Part shown: positions 1 to 6,688 of the stretch, piece by piece
Layout: each line of letters starts with the position of its first letter
How positions within the stretch are numbered: position 1 is the first letter of the stretch
Assembly: GCF_039839375.1 (NCBI RefSeq)
Contig: NZ_JBDOQU010000002.1
Location: 62,001 to 126,000, forward strand
DNA length: 64,000 nt
Direction: 5' to 3'
From: JBDOQU01 sp039839375
GTDB lineage: Bacteria > Pseudomonadota > Alphaproteobacteria > DSM-16000 > Inquilinaceae
Notes under the pieces: model-generated
Seen by the model: only the letters and a program-made list of their open reading frames with translations
Databases searched by the model: none
What the model was told of the DNA's origin: nothing
Translations under genes and position numbers: made by a program

Positions 1-2
1 TT

Positions 3-977
3 TGCCGGAAGAAGACGGCGGAACTCATCAATCGCGACGGTACCGAAACGCGTATCAAGCTGCGCGACGAGGCGATGCACCGGGCGATCTTTTCCCGCGA
101 CCTGCCCGGAATCCTGGACGCAGCCGCGCCCGAGGATGTCGACCCATCCCGATATGATCTGGTTGGTCTTGCCATGCAGGAGCCGCAATACGCCAACCAC
201 ACGATCCGGCTTCTGATAATCAGGATCGCCGAGGCGAAGCTGCCCTGTCTTTCGATCATGAACATGCCGCCGCTTCCCTATCTCAAACGCATCCCGACGC
301 TTGCGGGGATGGCGCTGGAGGACGCGTATACCAACGCCCAGGTTTGGGAACGGTTCAAGCCGGGATTGGTGTCGCTCTGCTCGCCTGATCCGCAGGCCTT
401 CCGCCCGCCGGAAGAGGCGGCGAATGTCCTCCATGTCGGCCTGCCGACAAACTTCAAGGCGGCGGCATTTAAGGATGAGACGCACAACCTGCTGCTTCGG
501 GAACTGGAAGCGGACATCGACGCGGTGACGCTTGATGGCCGGGACGTTCCCGTGAAGCTCAGAGTGTTCGATTCACCGTTCGTCCCTCTGGCCAAATGGT
601 CGATGCTGCTGACGGGAAATTACCGCTGCATCACGCCGCATGAGCCGCGGTCGATCCGCGACGCGGTGCATGACGATTTGAAGCTCTCACGGAGCATTTA
701 CGATCACGTCGATGCCCTGGTCCGGCGTCTTGGAGCCGCCCCGAAGGATCAGGTGCCTTTCGAGAAATACGCCAAAGCGGCGGAAAGCCTTCTCAAGCCC
801 TCTTCAGCGGCTCGCGCAGTGGCCGGCGGGGCGCCGTTCATCGAGCGGGTCGATCTGCTGGTGAAATTGATTTCCCATGAGCTCGGCATGCCCAACGCGG
901 AGATCGACCGTACGGTCGAAATCGTGGATCAACAACTGAACGAAAAGATTGTCGGAGGCTGGACAGGGAGGCCGTAA
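3..977 (+). CDS. Conserved hypothetical protein, 5' end cut by window edge
   Basis: The frame is open from the first bases of the window and ends at TAA 975-977, so the gene starts upstream and only the last 324 codons are visible. The first in-window ATG is at 75, but coding sequence clearly continues before it (CRKKTAELINRDG). The protein is soluble, without signal or membrane segments. Distinctive stretches are PCLSIMNMPPLPYL, SPDPQAFRPPEE and VPFEKYAKAAESL. From memory these resemble a conserved alphaproteobacterial family of unknown role. The alternating strand/helix pattern of the first visible part could be a Rossmann-like fold, but the nucleotide-binding N-terminus is not in view, so no function is assigned. 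Confidence 0.75.
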   Translation, partial: CRKKTAELINRDGTETRIKLRDEAMHRAIFSRDLPGILDAAAPEDVDPSRYDLVGLAMQEPQYANHTIRLLIIRIAEAKLPCLSIMNMPPLPYLKRIPTLAGMALEDAYTNAQVWERFKPGLVSLCSPDPQAFRPPEEAANVLHVGLPTNFKAAAFKDETHNLLLRELEADIDAVTLDGRDVPVKLRVFDSPFVPLAKWSMLLTGNYRCITPHEPRSIRDAVHDDLKLSRSIYDHVDALVRRLGAAPKDQVPFEKYAKAAESLLKPSSAARAVAGGAPFIERVDLLVKLISHELGMPNAEIDRTVEIVDQQLNEKIVGGWTGRP

Positions 978-1021
978 CGACCCTTAACCAAGCGGCGATT
1001 TCCATCGGCCGAGTCGCGAGA

Positions 1022-1552
1022 TCAAGCAGGAACGTAGGTCAATCTGATCACATCCTTGCCGATCCGATCATTAGCCATGAGGCGGAGCGGCGGCCGAGGT
1101 CCGGCGAAATATGGCTTGCCGTGACCAAGCACGACGGGGTGCAGGTAGATCCGATACTCATCGATCAGGCCAAGTTCGGTGAGGCTTTGCGCCAGGTCCG
1201 GGCCAGCAACTTCAATCTCCCCGTCGCGCTCGGCCTTCAACGCGCGGATCGTGCCCTCAAGATCATCCTCGACAAGCCTGGCGTTGGGGCCGACCGACTT
1301 CAACGAGCGCGAGACGACCCATTTCGGCTGGTTCCGCCATGCCGCCGCGAAGGCGCGTTGCTCTGCATCCCATTCAGGATGATCGTCGTCCCAGTAACGC
1401 ATGACCCTATACATTTGGCGACCGTATACACTGCCCGCCTGCCCCTCTGCCTCCTCGATGAAGTGTCGGAAGAGCGTGGGACCTGGCGCGAACGCCATAT
1501 GGTCGACATAGCCGTCCAGGGACTGGTTCATTCCGAACACGAGCTTAGCCAT
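1022..1552 (-). CDS. Dihydrofolate reductase family protein (RibD C-terminal type)
   Basis: A 176-residue protein beginning MAKLVFGMNQSLDGYV, the usual opening of the RibD C-terminal/DHFR-like family, in which a short strand is followed by S-x-DG. Later family landmarks are KWVVSRSL, IEVAGPDLAQSL and EYRIYLHPVVLG-GKPYF. These proteins bind NADPH, but the substrate of this subgroup is mostly unknown. The frame is open further upstream, but ATG 1552 is preferred because AAGGAAAGGAAG lies just before it and similarity begins there. It stands alone: 173 bases separate it from the upstream gene on the same strand, and it converges with the hypothetical gene ending at 977. Confidence 0.85.
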   Translation of the reverse strand: MAKLVFGMNQSLDGYVDHMAFAPGPTLFRHFIEEAEGQAGSVYGRQMYRVMRYWDDDHPEWDAEQRAFAAAWRNQPKWVVSRSLKSVGPNARLVEDDLEGTIRALKAERDGEIEVAGPDLAQSLTELGLIDEYRIYLHPVVLGHGKPYFAGPRPPLRLMANDRIGKDVIRLTYVPA

Positions 1553-1725
1553 ACCACTTCCTTTCCTTACGCGGCACATCCGGGCGGTCCTGATTGCGCT
1601 ATCCAATCGGCAGCAAGTTAGATCGACTGGTTTTATATCGCAATTGGTTTTGGATTGCGCATAAACGCCCCACGCTCGGGCTGCCCGATCGGCGAGACGC
1701 CATTCCCTGTTACAGCAGTTGCTGA

Positions 1726-2721
1726 TTAGACTCTCTGCTGAAAGTATCGGAGTGCTGGCGAAATGAACTCCGGATTCTCCCACGTTGCATAACGCGCGCG
1801 AAGGAGAGACGGAAGATTGGCGGTCTGGGGACCGGCTTCGGCGAGCATTCCACGCACCATTTGGAAATAGCCAAGCACGGCCTCAGGAAGCTCGGCGCCG
1901 CCGAGATTTCCGTGCCCCGGCACAATGAGGCGCGGCTGCAACCGCATCATATCGTTGAGAGCGGATTCCCACTTTGTAACGTCAATGTCGCCGGCACCGA
2001 TCATAGGCGGGAAGAACGGGACGATCGGAAACATCCGCTCTTCGAGAAGGTCTCCCGCGAACAGGATGCGCTCCTGGGGCAGGAAGAGGATCTGATCCCC
2101 CGGAGAATGGGCGGTGCCCCAAGTCCGAAACCGGACTTCACGACCACCGAGATCGATCACGGTCTCCGCAGTGTCGTATGTCTCATGCGGTGGTGTCAGT
2201 TTGATCCCGTCCAGCAGATGCTTCTGCCCTTCCGGCAGAACGCCGGCTCTGAAGCCGTCCAGCAAGGTCTGACCCGAGCGCTGCAAATAGTCCCGTTGCG
2301 CGCTGTTGTAGTAGATGCGTGCGTCGCTCCCGAACACTTGGGCACCGAAGCCGTGTTCCGGATGGGCGTGGGTTACCGTCAGGATGATCCGGCGTCCCGG
2401 TGCGAGTTCTCGCGCCAGGCGCAGGACGTTCTCGGCGCTCTCGATACCAAGACCGCAATCAATCACCAACACGCTTTCCGTGCCGACGATGATCCCGATA
2501 TTCGGAACGAGCGGGATGCGCTTGTCGGGCACAAGAATGACACCTGGCGCCATCTCCGCCGGAAAACGCGTATCCACGGTTGGCAGGGGCCGCGCGGGCG
2601 GCTGCAAGATGTCCTGCCCTTGAGCGCTTGCGCGGATCGGAACCATTCCCGCCAGTCCAGTCAAGACCGTCAGCTTCAGCAAATCCCGTCTATCTGTGTA
2701 TGCTGCCTTGTCAGTCTCCAT
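1726..2721 (-). CDS. Tat-exported MBL-fold metallo-hydrolase
   Basis: A 331-residue metallo-beta-lactamase-fold protein. The N-terminus carries a twin-arginine signal (DRRDLLK at residues 10-16, then a hydrophobic run ending near ASA), so it is probably folded with metal in the cytoplasm and exported to the periplasm. The metal motif is HAHPEHG at residues 118-124; the usual aspartate of HxHxDH is glutamate here. Further ligand positions are visible in FAGDLLEE and VPGHGNLGG. Start ATG 2721 has AGGGAG seven bases upstream; a GTG one codon earlier is possible. It is the last gene of the SDR-tautomerase-hydrolase operon. The substrate is unknown, and hydrolysis of a thioester, lactone or sulfate ester are all possible. 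Confidence 0.85.
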   Translation of the reverse strand: METDKAAYTDRRDLLKLTVLTGLAGMVPIRASAQGQDILQPPARPLPTVDTRFPAEMAPGVILVPDKRIPLVPNIGIIVGTESVLVIDCGLGIESAENVLRLARELAPGRRIILTVTHAHPEHGFGAQVFGSDARIYYNSAQRDYLQRSGQTLLDGFRAGVLPEGQKHLLDGIKLTPPHETYDTAETVIDLGGREVRFRTWGTAHSPGDQILFLPQERILFAGDLLEERMFPIVPFFPPMIGAGDIDVTKWESALNDMMRLQPRLIVPGHGNLGGAELPEAVLGYFQMVRGMLAEAGPQTANLPSLLRARYATWENPEFISPALRYFQQRV

Positions 2722-2763
2722 CACATGTCTCCCTGTGTTCAGCAGCTATCTGTCAAAACGACG

Positions 2764-2976
2764 TCAGTCCTTTGCCCGGTACTCTTCCGGCATGACGAAG
2801 ACTTCGTCCGCACGTCCGTATCCGCCATCGGGCACTTCCTCGATCAGGACCATCGCGGTCGGACGCACGACCTCCCCGAAATAGCCGACCATGAGTTCGG
2901 TCGTTTTGTGAATCAGGTCTTCCTTCTGCGTCGTCGAAAGCGAGGCTTGGGGCAGTTTATAGTTCGCGAAAGGCAT
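2764..2976 (-). CDS. Tautomerase family protein (4-oxalocrotonate tautomerase-like)
   Basis: A 70-residue protein starting MPF. After removal of Met this gives the N-terminal proline that acts as general base in the 4-oxalocrotonate tautomerase superfamily. Length and the pattern (TTQKEDLIHKTTELM helix, then MVLIEEVPDGGYGRADE) match the family. It probably interconverts keto and enol forms of a small oxo-acid. It lies 29 bases downstream of the SDR gene and 42 bases upstream of the metallo-hydrolase start, on the same strand, so the three are likely co-transcribed and may modify a common aromatic or carbonyl substrate. The natural substrate cannot be told from sequence. Confidence 0.88.
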   Translation of the reverse strand: MPFANYKLPQASLSTTQKEDLIHKTTELMVGYFGEVVRPTAMVLIEEVPDGGYGRADEVFVMPEEYRAKD

Positions 2977-3005
2977 AGTGTGTTCCTTGGGTTTGAGGGT
3001 TGCGA

Positions 3006-3743
3006 TTAGACCGCGCCGCCATTGGCGCGGATGGTTTGACCGTTGATCCAGCGGCTTTCCGGCCCGGCCAGGAAAGCGACGGCGTCGGCGATGTCGTCGG
3101 GACGACCGAGGCGGCCGAGCGGGATCATCCGCGTGATGCTGGCGACCAGTTCCTCGGACTTGCCGCGCATGAAGAAATCAGTTTCGACAGGGCCGGGCGC
3201 GATCGCATTGACGGTGATGCCGCGTGGGCCTAACTCCTTGGCAAGCACATGCGTCAGCGCCTCGATCCCGGCCTTCGTCGCGGCATACAGTCCATAACCG
3301 GGCTGGTAGAAGCCCACCACGCTTGAGGACACGCTGATGATCCGCCCGCCATCGCGCAGCCGCTTGGCGCCTTCGCGCATACCGCGGAACGTGCCGCCAA
3401 GATTGATGGCACAGTGGTCGTCGAAATCCGCGTCCGTAGCGTCGGCTACGGGTGACAACCGCATCATGCCTGCATTGTTGACCAATAGATCGACCGGGCC
3501 GAACGCGGCTTCAGCCGCATCGAACAGCGCGGGCATGCCGGCCGGATCGCCGACGTCAGCCTGCACCGCAACCGCCTTCCCGCCCGCCTGCTCGATGTCC
3601 TGCACGACCTGACGGGCAGCAGCTTCATCGCGCGCATAGTTCACCGCGACAGCACAACCCTCTTGGTCAAGCCGTCGTGCGATTGCCGCGCCGATGCCCT
3701 TGCCGGCGCCGGTCACGATTGCGGTTTTGTCTTTCAGTCTCAT
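3006..3743 (-). CDS. Short-chain dehydrogenase/reductase (3-oxoacyl-ACP reductase-like)
   Basis: A 245-residue classical SDR. Visible motifs are the cofactor loop TGAGKGIG (11-18), NNAG (89-92), the catalytic serines near 139-141 and YAATK (Y153/K157). The C-terminal NAIAPGPVETDFF and WINGQTIRANGG blocks are also typical. It should be an NAD(P)-dependent alcohol/ketone oxidoreductase. ATG 3743 is chosen because GGAGG sits at good spacing and the fold begins there; the frame runs open much further upstream across the LysR gene, which is only high-GC read-through. It is first gene of a minus-strand operon with the tautomerase and metallo-hydrolase, and is divergent from the LysR gene, which is the obvious candidate regulator. 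Confidence 0.92.
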   Translation of the reverse strand: MRLKDKTAIVTGAGKGIGAAIARRLDQEGCAVAVNYARDEAAARQVVQDIEQAGGKAVAVQADVGDPAGMPALFDAAEAAFGPVDLLVNNAGMMRLSPVADATDADFDDHCAINLGGTFRGMREGAKRLRDGGRIISVSSSVVGFYQPGYGLYAATKAGIEALTHVLAKELGPRGITVNAIAPGPVETDFFMRGKSEELVASITRMIPLGRLGRPDDIADAVAFLAGPESRWINGQTIRANGGAV

Positions 3744-3796
3744 TTCTTGACCTCCGTTGCTCGGCAAGAAGGTAAGGAGTGTTAGAGGCGGGATAA

Positions 3797-3834
3797 TTGC
3801 CCTTTTTCGGGCAACAAAATTCGGATATTCCGAA
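3797..3834. promoter_or_regulatory. Two dyads in the SDR/LysR intergenic region, candidate operators
   Basis: Within the 96-base gap between the divergent SDR and LysR genes there are two perfect inverted repeats. TTGCCC-N6-GGGCAA spans 3797-3814 and TTCGGA-TAT-TCCGAA spans 3820-3834. The second ends five bases before the LysR start codon. LysR-type regulators bind imperfect dyads in such gaps and usually repress their own gene while controlling the divergent one. Binding here is inference; the dyads themselves are seen directly. Confidence 0.5.
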
Positions 3835-3839
3835 CAATC

Positions 3840-4733
3840 ATGGATCGTCTCGATGCAATGCGTCTTTTTGTGCGGGTCATCGACCGTCGCAGCTTCACGG
3901 CGGCGGCGGCCGATCTTGGCATTCCGCGTTCGACGGCAACCGAAGCGATCAGGCGGCTCGAGCGCGATCTCGGCAGCCGGCTCCTGGAACGCACCACGCG
4001 TCATGTGGCGCCCACGCCGGATGGCGAAGCCTACTATCGGCGGTGCCTGTCGATCCTCGCCGATATCGACGAAGCGGAGGGCGCCTTGCGGGGCGGTGAA
4101 CCGTCGGGGGTGCTGCGCATCGACGCCCACGGCACGCTGACGCGGGCCTTCCTGCTGCCGCGCCTGCCGGACTTCCTGGAAGCGTATCCACAGATCAGCC
4201 TACAGATCGGCCAGGGCGACAGGCTGGTCGATCTGGTGCGCGAGGGGGTGGATTGCGTCATCCGGGCGGGCGAACCGGGTGACAGCGGCCTGATCATGCG
4301 CAGGCTCCCCGATATTCCGGAGCAGACCTGCGCCGGCCCGCAATATATCGAGCATCACGGGATGCCCGCTTCGGTCGATGATCTCGACCGACACCAGATG
4401 ATCGGCTTCGTGTCGTCACGCACGGGCCGTGTGATGCCGATGGAGTTCCAGACCGCCGAGGGAATCAGGGAGGTGACACTTCCCTGCCGCGTGACCGCCA
4501 ACGAGGCGGAGACGGCGCATCATCTCGCACGGATGGGCTACGGGCTGATTCAGGCGCCCCGCTATCGCTTCCGGGAGGATCTGGCGCGAGGCGCCCTTGT
4601 CGAGGTCCTGCCGGCCCAGCCGCCGCCGCCATTGCCGCTCGCTGCCTATTATCCGCAGAACCGTCAGCTATCGCCACGTGTGCGGGTTTTCCTCGATTGG
4701 GTGGCGGCGGTTTTCGATGCGACAGATTTGTAG
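3840..4733 (+). CDS. LysR-family transcriptional regulator
   Basis: A 297-residue LysR regulator starting MDRLDAMRLFVRV. The winged helix-turn-helix occupies residues 1-60 (SFTAAAADLGIPRSTATEAIRRLERDLG, described by its two helices rather than as one motif). The periplasmic-binding-like effector domain follows from about residue 92 (GVLRIDAHGTL). This N-terminus is typical of the subgroup that controls divergent oxidoreductase genes. No Shine-Dalgarno precedes ATG 3840, and a perfect dyad lies immediately upstream, so translation may be weak or autoregulated. It is divergent from the SDR operon, the most likely target. The inducer is unknown. Confidence 0.92.
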   Translation: MDRLDAMRLFVRVIDRRSFTAAAADLGIPRSTATEAIRRLERDLGSRLLERTTRHVAPTPDGEAYYRRCLSILADIDEAEGALRGGEPSGVLRIDAHGTLTRAFLLPRLPDFLEAYPQISLQIGQGDRLVDLVREGVDCVIRAGEPGDSGLIMRRLPDIPEQTCAGPQYIEHHGMPASVDDLDRHQMIGFVSSRTGRVMPMEFQTAEGIREVTLPCRVTANEAETAHHLARMGYGLIQAPRYRFREDLARGALVEVLPAQPPPPLPLAAYYPQNRQLSPRVRVFLDWVAAVFDATDL

Positions 4734-5157
4734 TTTGATGTACTTGCCTGTGCCCGAGGCTCGGGCGTCCGCGCCCGCTGCCAGTCGTGATGCTCTGCCC
4801 CAACGAACAACGCTCAATGCGGGCGCGACGCCCGGCTTGTGACCTCTACCTCACCCGCGCGCAACGCCGCGAGGCGCGAGTTGGGTTACGTTGGGGAAAC
4901 GTCGCTGGCCGACGGCTTGCGGCTGTACCAGGTGGCCCGCCTGGCATCCGCCTGAGCATAAGGGGCACGGGATTATCTGGAGGGCCGTAACGTCCGCTAA
5001 CGGACAACAGCCCTCCAACTTGATATGTCCGGTGTCGTTTACGGAAGGGCTGTTTTTCCGCTGAGGTCGCACCAAAGGTGTCAGTACGCTCCCGGCCCCA
5101 ACTCCAACCGGAAATGGCCCATCGAAGAAGTGGTGGATTTCCGTGTCTTCGAGAGTG
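4734..5157. other. Non-coding stretch with competing hairpins beside tRNA-Arg
   Basis: No convincing gene is visible in these 424 bases. A 38-codon GTG frame at 4839-4955 is open but has no recognisable product. The stretch 4979-5054 holds overlapping inverted repeats. GGAGGGC (4979-4985) can pair with GCCCTCC (5010-5016), enclosing GTCCG-CTAA-CGGAC. Alternatively AACAGCCCT (5006-5014) can pair with AGGGCTGTT (5046-5054), which is followed by a short T run on the plus strand. The two pairings exclude each other. The second could act as a terminator for the LysR gene. Confidence 0.4.
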
Positions 5158-5234
5158 TGGCGCGCCCGGGAAGATTCGAACTCCCAACCTTCTGATCCGT
5201 AGTCAGATGCTCTATCCAATTGAGCTACGGGCGC
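5158..5234 (-). tRNA. tRNA-Arg(ACG)
   Basis: Read on the minus strand, the 77-base gene has acceptor arms GCGCCCG/CGGGCGC, discriminator G and an encoded CCA end at 5158-5160. The D arm contains AGCTCAATTGGATAGAGC, the anticodon stem is TCTGA/TCAGA with loop CTACGGA, giving anticodon ACG, and the T arm contains GTTCGAATC. All four stems pair. A34 would be edited to inosine to read CGU, CGC and CGA. No repeat of its 3' end was seen elsewhere in the window, so nothing suggests use as an integration site here. Confidence 0.97.
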
Positions 5235-5398
5235 TCCGCAGGAAACCCTATAGGTTTTGAAAACTGCCCCAAGCTCTCCCGAGCCGCGGTTGGTACAGTT
5301 TCCCCTTGCGATGGGCGGGTAGATAGCAAACCGGGGGGGCCACTGCAAGGAGCGAATCTAGCGGGATGTCAGCAACATGTGGCCTGCTCGGTTGATGG

Positions 5399-6565
5399 TC
5401 ACCCCACGGGCTCGGCCGGCAGCCCCAGGACTAGGCGGACCAGCTCCGCCTGGCGGTGGGTGCCGGTCAGGGTCAGCACCTGCTTCACCCGCTCGCGGGC
5501 GGTCCTCACCGTCACGCCGGCCTCATCCGCATAGCCGGCGATCGACTGGCCGTCCGCCAGCGCGACGGCAAGCCGGGCCTGCGCCGGTTGCAGCCGGTAG
5601 GCGCGGCGCAATGTGTCGGCGGGCGGCGCGCGCGGGACCAGCGGATCGCTGATGAAGATGCCGACAGAGGGCGCCAGATCGTTAAGCCCGTCGAACCCGC
5701 CGTCATTGGCGGCCACCCTGCCGACCGGCAGCGGCGCGACGGTCACGGCGGTCGGCGGCAGCCCGGGCCGCTCGATCGACAAGGTCCCGCCGGCCTCGCC
5801 CGGCAGGCCGAGGATGGTCCTGGCTGTGCCGCCGATCATCCTGCGAAGCCATCGCGTGTCGTCCGCCGACCGGCCGACGAGCAGGCCGCCGCGGATCGCG
5901 ACCGCCGAGCCGTCCGCGACCGAGCGGCGCGCCCGGTCGTTCAGCCATTTCACCCGGCAATGGCCGTCGACGACGGCGATCCCGTAGGGGCTGTGCTCAA
6001 GAAGCCCGGCCGTGACGGCGGTTTCGGCGCGGAGGCCGCCCAGGCGGAGTTGCAGGTCGACGGCGCGGCGGAGATGCGGCGCCAGATACCCGAACAGGCG
6101 CAGCGTCTCCGCATCGGGCGGTTCCTCGCGGGCGCCGCGGATGAACGCCGCCATCGTCCAGGCATCGCCGTCCCGGCTGAGCAGCGCTCCCATGCCGTAG
6201 CGCCGGTCGTGGCGGCGCAGGAAGTCGTAGAGCCCGCGCGTATCGGTTTCGGGCGGGACGAAACGGGGATCGGCGTCGGTCATCACGGTCATCGGCCGGG
6301 ATGTCCGCAGCGTCGTCATGCGGAAATCTTCGGCGAAGAAATGGCGACTGTACTCGTCCCAGTACTCGTCCGAATTGCCGAACTCGAGCCGCCCTATATG
6401 GCCGGGACTGCCGGCGGTCAGGCTGATAGACCGGCTGCCGGTCATCTCCACCAGCCGTTCCAGCACCACCGGCCAGCCCAACTGGCCGGTCGCCGCGTCG
6501 TAAAGATCACCCAGCAACCCGGCGATCGTGTCGTCGGCAGCCGAGAATGATGTGCGTCTCGCCAA
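5399..6565 (-). CDS. LuxR-type helix-turn-helix transcriptional regulator
   Basis: A 388-residue regulator. Residues 1-180 form an N-terminal sensory region without close match, with a PAS-like middle (LEHSPYGIAVVDGHCRVKWLN at about 195-215, the usual PAS opening). The C-terminus (about 320-380) is a LuxR/GerE helix-turn-helix: LRRAYRLQPAQARLAVAL, then ADEAGVTVRTARERVKQVL and a final HRQAELVRLVL. There is no receiver domain and no autoinducer-binding signature, so the signal is unknown. The start is TTG 6565, preceded by GGCGGGG; no ATG fits better. It lies 123 bases downstream of the outer-membrane gene on the same strand and may regulate the envelope operon, but this is inference. Confidence 0.85.
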   Translation of the reverse strand: MARRTSFSAADDTIAGLLGDLYDAATGQLGWPVVLERLVEMTGSRSISLTAGSPGHIGRLEFGNSDEYWDEYSRHFFAEDFRMTTLRTSRPMTVMTDADPRFVPPETDTRGLYDFLRRHDRRYGMGALLSRDGDAWTMAAFIRGAREEPPDAETLRLFGYLAPHLRRAVDLQLRLGGLRAETAVTAGLLEHSPYGIAVVDGHCRVKWLNDRARRSVADGSAVAIRGGLLVGRSADDTRWLRRMIGGTARTILGLPGEAGGTLSIERPGLPPTAVTVAPLPVGRVAANDGGFDGLNDLAPSVGIFISDPLVPRAPPADTLRRAYRLQPAQARLAVALADGQSIAGYADEAGVTVRTARERVKQVLTLTGTHRQAELVRLVLGLPAEPVG

Positions 6566-6688
6566 GCCCCCGCCCCCTGATTCGCGGAGGGCAGTATCGG
6601 GGCTTTTGGTAAATAAATTGCAACCTTTTCAGTCCGCCTGCGGAACGGGTTGGGAGGTCGGGATTGGACGGGAGGAGGCGCCCCCTCG

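Noticed and set aside
4839..4955. A 38-codon GTG frame between LysR and tRNA-Arg
   Set aside because: No ribosome site, no recognised product, and it lies in a hairpin-rich region.
5158..5234. tRNA-Arg as attachment site of an integrated element
   Set aside because: No integrase gene and no second copy of the tRNA 3' end were found in the window.
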